A stretch of 48,664 nt of DNA from Bacillota bacterium (GTDB lineage: Bacteria > Bacillota > Sulfobacillia > Sulfobacillales > Sulfobacillaceae), in NCBI GenBank assembly GCA_021841025.1, contig JAKBWA010000006.1, forward strand, positions 1-48,664, given 5' to 3'. How positions within the stretch are numbered: position 1 is the stretch's first letter; every line of letters begins with the position of its first letter. The translations under genes and the position numbers were made by a program. The notes under the pieces were generated by a model. It saw only the letters and a list, made by a program, of their open reading frames with translations. It ran no database searches and was not told the origin of the DNA. Positions 9,621 to 18,689 of the stretch are shown here, piece after piece.

Positions 9621-10844
9621 TTAGCCTTTATCCCGGCTGAGGATAAGGGAGGCATTCTGACCGCCAAAGCCGAATGCATTGACTTGCCCCAATTGTATTG
9701 GAAGAATCAAGGGTTCATTTATCACGATCCTAAAATCTACTTCAGCATCAATGATCCGTGTGCCCGCCGTTTGAGGGACAATACCCTAATGCATGGCCTG
9801 GATGGCAGCAATGGCCGACATCACGCCGGATGCACCCATACTGTGACCGATATGTCCTTTTATCGCTGTCACGACGATAGGTGATCGGCCATAGACCTGC
9901 CGAATTGCGCGTATTTCTGCACGGTCTCCGACCCAAGTGCCGGTTCCGTGCGCCAGCACCATATCGATGTCGGATGCCGAAAGAGATGCCGATTCCAACG
10001 TACGCTCAATGACACGAGCTTCCCATTTTCCCGAGGGCTCAGGCGCTGTCACGTGATAGCCATCCGCCAAAGAAGCATAGCTCCGCACATGGGCCAATAT
10101 GGGTTGTGCCCGTCTTAAGGCATGAGCTTCTGATTCGAGGATAACCACTCCCGCTCCCTCTCCCATCACAAACCCGGTCCGTTCCTGGTCAAAAGGCTTT
10201 GAGGCATCTTTGGCTTGAGTAGCCTGAGCCAACGCACGCGCGTGAAACAAACTCGCACTGACCAGCGGGTCCAGTAAGTTCTCCACACCGCCCGCAATAG
10301 CGATGTCTACTATCCCTGACTCAACCAGGCTGTTCGCTAACCCAATGCTATCGATGCCAGAGGCACAAGCAGAGGTCAGTGTGAACTGAGGTCCGTGCAG
10401 ATGGTAATGCATGGAAACGTGGGAGGATGCCATGTTTGGTATAGCTGAGGCCATCAGTCTTGCCGGAACCTTGTGTATCCCTTCCGTGATGTAGACTGAT
10501 TGCGCCTGAGTCAAATCGGGCACGCCCCCCATGGACGTGCCCATTACCACAGCGGTACGCTCTTCATGCAATTGATCCAATCTTGCATGGGAGAGGGCTT
10601 GGGCCACACCGGCCAACGCATAAAAGGTAAACTGGCTGGCATTTCGCAGTACTCGTGGGTCATTCAGCACGGATTCAGGCTTGAAAGAGGATCCCGCTTG
10701 GGACTGCCAGATGGGAGTCGAGGCTCCCGGTATCATTACGCCTTCAACAGCTTGCTCCCCTGTGAGCAGGCGGTGCCAAAATTCTTCTACCGTCAAACCT
10801 AAAGAGGAGATGATGCCCATTCCTGTAATCACACACGAACCCAT
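9621..10844 (-). pseudogene. 3-oxoacyl-ACP synthase (KAS II type) interrupted by an in-frame TAG
   Basis: Condensing enzyme of the FabF family. The frame from ATG 10844 has the nucleophile Cys in SACASGID, His in AHGTGT and His in KGHIGHSMGASG, so the whole Cys-His-His triad is present. It stops at TAG (9786-9788) after 352 residues. The same frame continues without a shift for 54 more codons to TAA at 9621-9623 and contains NAFGFGGQNAS, the FabF C-terminal glycine motif (usually NSFGFGGHN). The restored length of about 407 aa matches FabF. The stop sits at AMH-TAG-GIVPQT, where a CAG to TAG change would explain it. A weak ribosome site (AAAGGAG, long spacing) precedes the ATG. A point nonsense mutation is most likely, with readthrough as the alternative. 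No other fatty-acid genes lie nearby. Confidence 0.88.
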
Positions 10845-11010
10845 GCTCGACGTTCGTCTCCTTTTATGAAAATTCCATCGAGAGAATGGACGGATACTAG
10901 GACCAAATCACAATAGCCGTGACTTTCTCTAATTTCCTTTCATAAATTCTAGGTGCTTTCCCTAAAATAATTGCAGAAACCCTCTGTGAAACAAGGAGGA
11001 AAACTATAAA

Positions 11011-11091
11011 ATGGCTAAAACTTCCCACGGGATAAGGTCTCTCAATAACATAGCCATGCAATACCAAGATGTTTACGACATCTGGGCTTAG
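11011..11091 (+). CDS. Possible 26-residue peptide
   Basis: ATG at 11011 follows AAGGAGGA (10993-11000) with ten bases between, and encodes a 26-residue peptide starting MAKTSHGIRSLNN and ending YDIWA. The ribosome binding site is strong for an otherwise empty region. It could be a real small protein or the stump of a lost gene. Nothing in the sequence suggests a function. Confidence 0.3.
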   Translation: MAKTSHGIRSLNNIAMQYQDVYDIWA

Positions 11092-11133
11092 GGATCTTGA
11101 TTGAGGATGTTCACTCCCGACCGCAAACGAGTA

Positions 11134-11343
11134 TCAATTTGGTGAGTCGGGTGGATCATGAGGCGAATTCGCACTGTGGTCCTGGTTGCCATCCGAATTT
11201 CTTCTGCCATGGAGTTCATTCTGAAATTCTCTAATCCCCTTGGCCAAATCCGAACCTAAATGAGGCAGCCTCTTGGGACCGAATACTAAGAGGGCAACAA
11301 TCAATAACAAAACAATATGCATCGGAGCAAACAAATCATCCAC
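11134..11343 (-). CDS. tatA: Sec-independent translocase TatA/TatE-type subunit
   Basis: 69 aa. A single N-terminal membrane helix (MHIVLLLIVALLVFG) is followed by the family-defining FGPKRLPHLGSDLAKGIREF amphipathic helix and a polar, Pro/Asp/Asn-rich tail. This is the pore-forming element of twin-arginine export of folded proteins. It starts at GTG 11343 with AGGAAG about eight bases upstream. A TATAAT-like box lies at 11461-11466 on the minus strand. No tatC is seen in this window, so it is a detached copy. Confidence 0.9.
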   Translation of the reverse strand: MDDLFAPMHIVLLLIVALLVFGPKRLPHLGSDLAKGIREFQNELHGRRNSDGNQDHSANSPHDPPDSPN

Positions 11344-11793
11344 AGTTCTCGCTTCCTTTCATGCTCCCCCAAAGTCCTTCCTGCGTTCGCTCACTCTGGA
11401 TCAGTCGTCTTCCTGGGGGTATCAATGCCTACCCACAGAACAACATTTTGACTCGCCCTCATTATACTCTTCGATTTCAAGTGTATAGGGAGTCTCTCGA
11501 GTTTTTAGATCGTGACCGCAGTTCATCCCGGATTTAGTTTGAAAGCAAGATTCTTTCAAGCCCGGCATTACAGATTGCGATTTTTTCGGGTTTTATTTGG
11601 AGGGTGCCAGAACACGATACGACTTGCCATCGCCTCTTGCAGCAAATATGGTTCATCTTCCGATTGATATTTCACGACTTGGCAACCAGGCTATAAACCA
11701 TGGCGAAGAGGACAGCACGATACCCACGCACGCTTTAAAGCCGGATCCCACTCGTTCCGTCATTTTGAGTCACATATATCCCATAATTGGTAC
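11344..11793. other. Intergenic stretch upstream of tatA
   Basis: Holds the tatA ribosome site and a possible minus-strand -10 box (11461-11466) without a clear -35. The rest has no supported gene and borders the first propeller relic. Confidence 0.35.
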
Positions 11794-12500
11794 TCAAATA
11801 TATCCTTTTTCACGACGGACAAATTGGATGGGCATCGGCCCGTACGGGCTCAAATTCGCGGGAAAAAGTGTTTTTTGCCACCCTAAGCCTCCATCGCGGG
11901 TCCGGTACAAAATGTTTTGGAACGTTACCTGGGGGACTTCTTGCGAGCGTTCTTGTCCCAATGGTTTGCTCACCATATGGCAGGCACTTCGATGAGATGT
12001 GTTCACCCAGATCCCCCAGCACCAGACGAACGAAAGTCTATACCATTAACGATGGTACAAGTCCTGGCGGAAGAAGGGAAAATGGCCACTCGCTAAACGT
12101 GAACCCCACCGTCCTGGCTTTCATCCAGAACCAGACGATTAGGTTCTTTAAGGATAACAGGGGAAACAGCCGTGTCATCCAAAATGTTTCAGGAGATAAC
12201 CAATCCATAGTCACGGATATCGGTTTGGGCAATCCAGGAACTTGAAATCGTCTAATCAGGCCTGGGGAATTAACCCGCCACCAACGTCTGCCACCATCAC
12301 GTGTGCGATATATAGTATTGAAGTCTGCCATTATGATCCCCTCTGTCGGAGTCGAAAAATGAAGATACATTGTCTGAAACAAAGGCTCATGTCCCACTAC
12401 CCGTCAGTTCTTGCCTCCGTTTTGCAATTGATATAGAAAGACTTGAACCGTTCCATGGTAACCTTCTCCCCAGCTCACCGCATATCCCAACTCGGAGGCA
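11794..12500 (-). pseudogene. Degraded BNR/Ycf48-like beta-propeller gene (first copy)
   Basis: Read leftward, several frames hold fragments of one repeat protein. GYAVSWGEGYHGTVQVFLYQ appears at about 12430-12490, TIYRTRDGGRRWW at about 12290 and NILYRTRDGGLGWQ at about 11905. The Asp-Gly-Gly-x-x-W repeats are the BNR/Ycf48 signature. The pieces lie in different frames with intervening stops, so the gene is dead. A related, also broken gene lies at 13067-14020, which suggests an old duplicated pair of exported propeller proteins. Confidence 0.5.
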
Positions 12501-12552
12501 AGAAAAACAACACAAAATAAAAAATATAGTTATGGAATCTGTAGTTTGGACT

Positions 12553-12966
12553 TTAGCTTTCACAAGGAGGGAGGTCCATAGCAAATTTGCAAATATAGTC
12601 TAGGGCTTGTGACATTTTGGAGGCTTTAAACAAAGCCTGCATTCCTCTTTTCTCTCCAATGTCCGTGGGAATTACCAAATAACTATGAGGATGAGGTTGA
12701 TCAGCCAACGGATATTCTTCATACAATGGGGTAACAATCTGGCCAATTTCCTCGGCGTTCAAGCGTAAAAAATCCAAAACGTCAGCCGTTGGCAATTCTC
12801 TCAAATCTTCAAGGGGAAAGGGGGGATCCAAATCTGTTGTAGGGAATACCCAGACAAACGTTAACAACGTATACGACGTGTTTAAATCTGAACTTTTTAG
12901 CCCCAAAACTACTCCTCGATGTTCTCGATTTGCATCCACAACACTACATGGGTGAATTAATTCCAT
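12553..12966 (-). CDS. Conserved-looking hypothetical protein, 137 aa
   Basis: An intact frame from ATG 12966, behind the purine-rich AGGGAGGGAGAG about 13 bases upstream. The composition is that of a soluble, acidic protein (segments PPFPLEDLRELPTADVLDFL and RLNAEEIGQIVTPLYEEYP). It ends in a Cys-containing tail. There is no signal peptide or membrane helix, and no family is recognised. It sits between two decayed propeller genes and is the only intact frame of this stretch. Confidence 0.55.
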   Translation of the reverse strand: MELIHPCSVVDANREHRGVVLGLKSSDLNTSYTLLTFVWVFPTTDLDPPFPLEDLRELPTADVLDFLRLNAEEIGQIVTPLYEEYPLADQPHPHSYLVIPTDIGEKRGMQALFKASKMSQALDYICKFAMDLPPCES

Positions 12967-13066
12967 TGTGGATCACTCTCCCTCCCTACATACAAATACC
13001 AAACCCATTATCATCATGCACTATCTACACAGCAAGGTATGGGCATCGAGTGGGCGATGAGAAGAG

Positions 13067-14020
13067 TCACTTGCCGAAAAAAAGGAGGTTTCGACCCGTG
13101 TCTACCGTTCCCATTCTGGGAGGAGAGATTTGTTGCCAGTGCTGTCCGCCATCTGTCGTACGCATCACAAATGAATCATCCGTACGGCCCAGGACAAAAC
13201 CCACTTGGGGGGACAACAAATCTTGCGCCATTATGCTCCACCCCCGCTTTATTCCCACTCGGGTCCATGCATCTCCGCTGTTATGCGTCATCATCAATCC
13301 ACCCGACTCTTGACAGGCAAAGTGCAGAGAATTTTGAAAGCCGCCATCGGAACTCGATAACAGCTCCCATGCTTTTGGAAGTCCCGGTCAAGCGGTTTCC
13401 TCTGCCACGAGACCACCGCGTTTTGCCGTGATAAAGTCCACACGAAAATGCGTGATGTCCTACAGAAACTGGTAAGAGACTCCACTTGTCCCCAGCGTCT
13501 TGGGCCTTCAGGAGTGGGCCTCCCACTAACGCATAGCCGGCGGATGATAACACCATTTTGAGAGGCATGGATTGAAACTGACTCGAAAACGCACCCGGAA
13601 GAGACTCGGGTGTCCAGGTTCTTCCCCCGTTGCAGGTGCAAAAAATCATTGCGCGTGCGCTCAGGAACGATGAGACCAATTGGCCCGCCAACACCCATCC
13701 ATCCTCGCGATTGGCGAAAAATATGCGCCGAATGTGATAGGAAGTTCGGGGAAAATTTACCGGAGTCCAACTTCGTCCACCGTTGTGCGTCCCTATCAAC
13801 GGGGTTCCCGAAGCAATCCCACCCGTGTCTTGGTTCAAGAAGTCTATGGTCTGAAAGTTACTGGCTGCAAGAGACAGGATCGGTTTGATTAAAGCTCTGC
13901 AGGTCCCGTTATCCCCTTTTGTGCCGGGTGAAGCATACTCGTGGCGGGTCCAAGACCTAGCCCACATCCCGTCAAAACGGCTACCAATCCCATAGCCGCG
14001 AGATTTCGCCAAAATCTCAT
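13067..14020 (-). pseudogene. Frameshifted lipoprotein with BNR/Ycf48-like propeller repeats (second copy)
   Basis: ATG 14020 starts a lipoprotein signal peptide (MRFWRNLAAMGLVAVLTGC, lipobox LTGC), so the product was meant for the outer face of the membrane. The frame stops at about 13890. A second frame then carries THNGGRSWTPV and CNGGRTWTPES, and a third carries SSSDGGFQNS, THNSGDAWTRV and TTDGGQHWQQ down to the stop at 13067. At least two frameshifts (near 13900 and 13450) and one in-frame TGA near 13400 break it. Ycf48/BNR propellers bind proteins or sugars, but this copy's role is unknown. Confidence 0.72.
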
Positions 14021-14269
14021 ATCCCCCATCTCCCTTGGGAGTCATTTAAACCTATAAACGCCATAGTTGCTGTAAGACTTATTTAGGGCCTCCGGACAGC
14101 AAATCGGCCTTAAAGGCCTTCCTTGCGGAGCCTCGATATGGTCTTTGGCTCTTTCTCAGACATTCCATTAATGAGCAACAATATGCCCGATTATTGGAAA
14201 AAATACCTGACAGAGGTCCATAGTCGAAATGGCGCGATGCCATGGGTTGATAAGTTCTTCCTTTTCACA

Positions 14270-15079
14270 TTACTGACGATGTCTTAGCACATCAAAATGA
14301 AATCGATCCGTCACAAAGTGATCCCGTGACCAAAGAATAGGCTGCGATTGCTGGTTATAATGGGCCTGCCCCAACCGCAGCAACGGGGTCGCCGGATCTA
14401 TTTGCAAATGATGTGCCATCGATGGGGTCGCTAAGGCCACCTCAATGGTAGTGCGGGCAAAGATAACCACCTGGCCCCATTGACGCTCTAAGTACTGGAA
14501 GAGAGACTCATCCAAAGAGTTTGGAGTTTCGGGCGCGAAAGACACCGGCAACACGTCAATACAATATAAGATGGGAACACCATCGGCAGTACGAACCCGG
14601 TGAATTTCCGCAACGAGCTGGGGATGCCAAAAGGACAACAGCTCCGCCTCTTGAGACGTAGGGGGCCTGGATGACATTTTCACATAACTGGTCCCGGGTT
14701 TGTAACCGTGTTGTTCAATCCATTGAGTGATGCTGATAAGAGATTCCAGCCCTCCGGAAATAGCCTGGGCTTGGGTAACGAAAGTCCCGATTCCCCGGCG
14801 TTTGATCAAATATCCCTGCACCGTCAATAAAGCGACAGCTTCCCGGATAGTAGCCCGGCTCACGCCAAATTGTCGGGCTAGCTCATCTTCCGGGGGAATT
14901 TTATCGCCCGGTTCCCAATGCCCGTTAATAATCCGGGAACGAATAGCCGAGGCAATCTGCCGTGGCAACGGCAGCCGAGATGGTATTCCCTCCCCGTCAA
15001 TTCTCAAACCTCCCTCCCCGTGAGCCGCCGGGGTATTGGAGGTTGTTCCTTTGGAAGGCGCACCTTCGTATTGCGACAT
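14270..15079 (-). CDS. GntR-family regulator with UTRA ligand domain
   Basis: 269 aa. It has a short variable N-terminus and a GntR winged helix at about residues 35-105 (PLPRQIASAIRSRI, then DELARQFGVSRATIREAV, then the wing around RRGIGTFV). A HutC-type UTRA sensor domain follows (AEIHRVRTADGVPILY to the C-terminus). ATG 15079 follows AAAGGAT. It lies 13 bp downstream of deoB as the last gene of the deoC-pdp-deoB operon, so it is probably the local repressor, sensing a nucleoside or sugar phosphate. A candidate operator palindrome is at 20148-20159. Target and ligand are inferred. Confidence 0.92.
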   Translation of the reverse strand: MSQYEGAPSKGTTSNTPAAHGEGGLRIDGEGIPSRLPLPRQIASAIRSRIINGHWEPGDKIPPEDELARQFGVSRATIREAVALLTVQGYLIKRRGIGTFVTQAQAISGGLESLISITQWIEQHGYKPGTSYVKMSSRPPTSQEAELLSFWHPQLVAEIHRVRTADGVPILYCIDVLPVSFAPETPNSLDESLFQYLERQWGQVVIFARTTIEVALATPSMAHHLQIDPATPLLRLGQAHYNQQSQPILWSRDHFVTDRFHFDVLRHRQ

Positions 15080-15092
15080 ATCCTTTCACCCC

Positions 15093-16262
15093 CTACTCTT
15101 TTCCGATAAGATGGTGGGCAGGCACTCCAGGAAAAGGATAAGGAACCTTCCACAAAGCCGCCAAAGTGGCGCCAATATCTCCAAATCCCATCCGAACAGC
15201 CCCCATCCGAGGTTTTATGGCCGGTCCGTAAGCGAGCCACGGGACTCGTTCGCGGGTATGATCCGTCCCCTTGAACGTCGGATCGCAACCATGATCGGCG
15301 GTGATCCATAACTGATCATCCACTTCTAATTGACCCCACAATGTGGGCAGAAAGTCATCAAGTTCCTTGAGCGCTTGCGCATACCCCGACGGATTTCGCC
15401 GGTGGCCATAATGCGAATCAAATTCCACTAAATTGGTGAAAATGAAAGTATCTGACTTCGCATGGGCCATGCTCTTCAGCGTTATTTGCAATCCATCTAG
15501 ATTGCTTTGGCTCGCCAAATGCCGGCTTAATCCTTGTCCGGAGAAAATATCCCCGATTTTCCCCACCGCTATAGTCTCAATCCCGCTTTCCAACAGGTAA
15601 TTCAAGACGGTTAGTCCCGGAGGCTGTATCGTAAAGTCGTGGCGTCTTGAAGTCCTAACGTATTGTCCCTTCTCCCCGCTAAAAGGCCGGGCAATGACCC
15701 GACCAATGCGGTAAGAACTGTGGTCCAAAGCCTGTCGGAGTTCTTGACACCATTGATACAACACTTCAGGCGAAATTGTCTCTTCGTGAGCCGCAATTTG
15801 AAGCACACTATCAGCAGAAGTATAAACGATGGGAAATCCGGTTTGCCGATGCAAATCGCCAAGACGATTAATAATGTCGGTCCCGGAAGCGACCTCATTT
15901 CCTAAAATCGGCCGTTTGACAATCGATTCCACCAGAGCCAGAACGGAATCGGGAAATCCCTCAGAAAATGTTTCAAAGGGGCGGCCAATGGTTATTCCCA
16001 TCATTTCCCAGTGTCCAGCCAAGGTGTCTTTCCCCCGGGCTTGGGGAATCATGGCATAAGCGACACCTTGTAAAGGAATTTGATCATCTCTGGGCAAAAA
16101 TACTAGCCGATTCAGCCCCATAGCCGCTAAATGAGGAAGACTTAGAGCTGGCACCCATGCCGCAACATGCTCTAATGTATTCGCCCCCTCGTCCCCAAAA
16201 TACGAGGCGTCAGGGGCGGCGCCTATGCCTCCGGAGTCGATAACAATCAGTACGATCCGCAT
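15093..16262 (-). CDS. deoB: Phosphopentomutase
   Basis: Converts deoxyribose 1-phosphate to deoxyribose 5-phosphate (and the ribose pair) with Mn2+. It belongs to the alkaline-phosphatase superfamily: metal site VIDSGGIGAAPD at the N-terminus, then HWEMMGI, and TADHGCDPTFKGTDHTRE near residue 330. 389 aa is the normal length. GAGGAGAG precedes ATG 16262. It starts 45 bp after pdp and supplies deoC's substrate in the same operon. Confidence 0.97.
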   Translation of the reverse strand: MRIVLIVIDSGGIGAAPDASYFGDEGANTLEHVAAWVPALSLPHLAAMGLNRLVFLPRDDQIPLQGVAYAMIPQARGKDTLAGHWEMMGITIGRPFETFSEGFPDSVLALVESIVKRPILGNEVASGTDIINRLGDLHRQTGFPIVYTSADSVLQIAAHEETISPEVLYQWCQELRQALDHSSYRIGRVIARPFSGEKGQYVRTSRRHDFTIQPPGLTVLNYLLESGIETIAVGKIGDIFSGQGLSRHLASQSNLDGLQITLKSMAHAKSDTFIFTNLVEFDSHYGHRRNPSGYAQALKELDDFLPTLWGQLEVDDQLWITADHGCDPTFKGTDHTRERVPWLAYGPAIKPRMGAVRMGFGDIGATLAALWKVPYPFPGVPAHHLIGKE

Positions 16263-16307
16263 TCGCTCTCTCTCCTCTTCTACCAGTTTGAAACGTGAAT
16301 TCCTAAA

Positions 16308-17603
16308 TTACAACACATCGTCTGGAGAGATACGGTCCAGAATTAGGGGTTCAGGAGACGGCTGTTTGGTGCTCCAGAGTACACTATGGGTTAAACCTTC
16401 CATAGCGTGATTGGCGTCATCCTCAGAGCGTGCAAATACTTGTGCGACGAGGTCGTTTTGAGCCATAAAAAGACCAGTTTTGGCATACCAGCGAATCCCC
16501 ACGCCCGGGTCCACAGCATCGCCCAGCTTGTGGCGGCCTGCACCGAGTTGCAGCGCCACCTCCCCGATTTTGCGGGTATCAACCTTTTCGATCCATCCTC
16601 CCTCCCGAGTTCGCCATTCCCGCACTACCGGTGCTAAAGGCAGGCCTGTTTCAACCATGTCCAACCGCCCGCCTTGTGCCACAATCCACCGAGCAAAGAC
16701 CTCCCACGCATTGCCCTGTTCCAACACTCGAGCTGCTCTGGACTTAGCATCATTCACCGATTCATGGGTGATCAGACGGACGAGCTCGGCCGCCAGGGTA
16801 AGGACTTCATCTCGCAAATCTTCCGGGCCTTCCCCTTTAAGACAATCTCTCGCTTCATTGACCTCAATCGCGTTGCCCACAGCCCACCCCAGAGGATGGT
16901 TCATAGACGTTAATAAAGCCGTGACGGCGCGGTGATGATATTGTCCAATTTGAACCATGAGCCGAGCCAGTTCTCTGGCTTGATCAAGCCGGCTCATAAA
17001 AGCTCCGTTTCCGACTTTCACGTCAAGCACGAGATGAGGAGTACCTGCCGCCAGTTTCTTAGCCATTACCGACGCTGCAATCAAGGGAATGGATTCTACC
17101 GTAGCGGTAACGTCCCGCAATGCATACAGCCTTTTATCGGCTGGAGCCATTTCCCGGGATTGGGCTATGACTGCCACTCCTACCGTGCTGACTTGCTGCT
17201 TGACAACACTCATCGGCAGCTCCACCTGAAATCCGGGAATGCTCTCCAGTTTATCCAGCGTCCCACCGGTATGGCCGAGACCACGCCCCGACATCTTGGC
17301 CATGGGATAGCCCAAAGCTGCCATTACCGGGGCCAACACCAAAGTGGTCTTGTCACCGACCCCGCCCGTGGAATGTTTGTCCACGATTCCCAAGGGTTCT
17401 GTCGGAGGAGAACCTGTAAAGGCCATTTCGCCCGTCAAAGTAAAAATTTCTTCTTGAGTGAGCCCCCGGCAATAAACCGCCATAAGCCAGGCCGCTAGCT
17501 GATAATCAGGCCAACGGCCGTCAATGACCCCCTGAATCAATTCCGTTAGCTCTTGAGAAGTCAGAGGCACGCCATCTCGGGTTTTTTGAATGAAAAAAAT
17601 CAT
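16308..17603 (-). CDS. pdp: Pyrimidine-nucleoside (thymidine) phosphorylase
   Basis: Splits thymidine, deoxyuridine or uridine with phosphate into base plus (deoxy)ribose 1-phosphate. It carries the phosphate-binding KHSTGGVGDKTT and the family signature SGRGLGHTGGTLDKLESIPG near residues 110-130. The frame is open to 17687, but AAGGAGGG sits six bases before ATG 17603, giving 431 aa, a normal length. It starts 16 bp after deoC. Bacillus-type pdp accepts uridine and thymidine; deoA-type is thymidine-specific, and sequence alone does not settle which. Confidence 0.95.
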   Translation of the reverse strand: MIFFIQKTRDGVPLTSQELTELIQGVIDGRWPDYQLAAWLMAVYCRGLTQEEIFTLTGEMAFTGSPPTEPLGIVDKHSTGGVGDKTTLVLAPVMAALGYPMAKMSGRGLGHTGGTLDKLESIPGFQVELPMSVVKQQVSTVGVAVIAQSREMAPADKRLYALRDVTATVESIPLIAASVMAKKLAAGTPHLVLDVKVGNGAFMSRLDQARELARLMVQIGQYHHRAVTALLTSMNHPLGWAVGNAIEVNEARDCLKGEGPEDLRDEVLTLAAELVRLITHESVNDAKSRAARVLEQGNAWEVFARWIVAQGGRLDMVETGLPLAPVVREWRTREGGWIEKVDTRKIGEVALQLGAGRHKLGDAVDPGVGIRWYAKTGLFMAQNDLVAQVFARSEDDANHAMEGLTHSVLWSTKQPSPEPLILDRISPDDVL

Positions 17604-17619
17604 GGTTACCCTCCTTGTG

Positions 17620-18378
17620 TCACTGGAGCTGTTGTCCCAAAATCTCCTGAGTGCGGCTCGCTCCAATCCGGCTGGCTCCGGCATCAACCATAGATTGGGC
17701 CTCTCGGGCAGTATGGATCCCTCCCGCCGCCTTGACCCCTATCTTTGTGCCCACGACTTCACGTAGAAGCCGGACATCGGAGATTGTGGCTCCCCCCTGG
17801 TCAAATCCTGTGGACGTTTTCACAAAGTCGGCCCCAGCTGCGACAGATAATAAAGCTGCCCGAATTTTTTCTTCGTCCGTTAAACGCACCATTTCCAAAA
17901 TCACTTTGAGAACTGTAGGATGAGGAACGGCTTCTCTGACAGCCGCGATATCCTCCACAACCTGTCGCCACCCCCTGGCTTTCAACGCGCCCAGGTTAAT
18001 CACCATATCAATTTCTTGAGCTCCATGGTCCACGGCCCACCGGCTCTCATAAGCCTTGGCCGAAGACGCCTCGGCCCCCAATGGAAATCCCGCCACCGAC
18101 GCAATTTTTACTGGGGTGTTCACAAGAGCCTCGCGGGCATAAGGCACCAGCCATGAGTTAATGCAAATCGCATAAGTGTGCCATTTTCCGGCTTGTTGGC
18201 ACAATAGCCGAATGTCATCGGGCGTGGCATCAGGAGCCAACAACGTATGATCAATCAGCTCGGCCAGATTGCCGTGAAGACTTTGGTAGGGTTCGCGGTG
18301 AATCTTTTGAATCCTCTGAAGTTCATTAGCACTCAAAAACGGTTCAAGTGAGCTGATAAAAGATTCAATTCGACTCAT
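17620..18378 (-). CDS. deoC: Deoxyribose-phosphate aldolase
   Basis: Splits 2-deoxyribose 5-phosphate into glyceraldehyde 3-phosphate and acetaldehyde. The Schiff-base Lys lies in FVKTSTGF and the second active Lys in GVKAAGGI. IDHTLLAPDAT and VINLGALK are family motifs. Start ATG 18378 is picked because AGGAAAGG lies nine bases upstream; ATG 18384 is nearly as good, and the frame extends to 18435. At about 252 aa it has an N-terminal extension of some 35 residues compared with short bacterial DeoC. It is the first enzyme gene of the leftward deoC-pdp-deoB-gntR operon. Confidence 0.95.
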   Translation of the reverse strand: MSRIESFISSLEPFLSANELQRIQKIHREPYQSLHGNLAELIDHTLLAPDATPDDIRLLCQQAGKWHTYAICINSWLVPYAREALVNTPVKIASVAGFPLGAEASSAKAYESRWAVDHGAQEIDMVINLGALKARGWRQVVEDIAAVREAVPHPTVLKVILEMVRLTDEEKIRAALLSVAAGADFVKTSTGFDQGGATISDVRLLREVVGTKIGVKAAGGIHTAREAQSMVDAGASRIGASRTQEILGQQLQ

Positions 18379-18600
18379 GTCCATTTTCCTTTCCTGTCCC
18401 TTCATTATCTCTCGATGGGCTCTTCGGTTGCGCAAAATTAATTCCTCACGGCGTCTCCCATGTCATTCCTATTTCTGAATACGGGCCTTCACTGGCTAGT
18501 GATTGAATGAGGACAAGATCACAAACAGGTCGGCAATCCCCTTTAAACTCCCGTGTCGAATTTTCGAAAGATCCTCAGGCCATTTCTTCCAAACATTAAG

Positions 18601-18646
18601 AGAGAAGGGGTCCGAAACCCGTGCCGGTTCGGAACCCGTTTTCTCT
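18601..18646 (-). terminator. Long imperfect hairpin between the MFS gene and deoC
   Basis: AGAGAAGGGGTCCGAA (18601-18616) pairs with TTCGGAACCCGTTTTCTCT (18628-18646) with small bulges and an 11-base loop. It lies just after the stop of the upstream MFS gene on the minus strand. No clean T-run follows, so it may be an attenuator or mRNA-stabilising hairpin rather than a classic terminator. Confidence 0.45.
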
Positions 18647-18689
18647 CGACGCAGCCCTTCCTGGGCATGCTGTGATTGACACACCGAAT

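Noticed and set aside
9387-9884. 165-codon plus-strand frame
   Set aside because: Lies antisense to the restored 3' part of the ketoacyl synthase, which is well supported.
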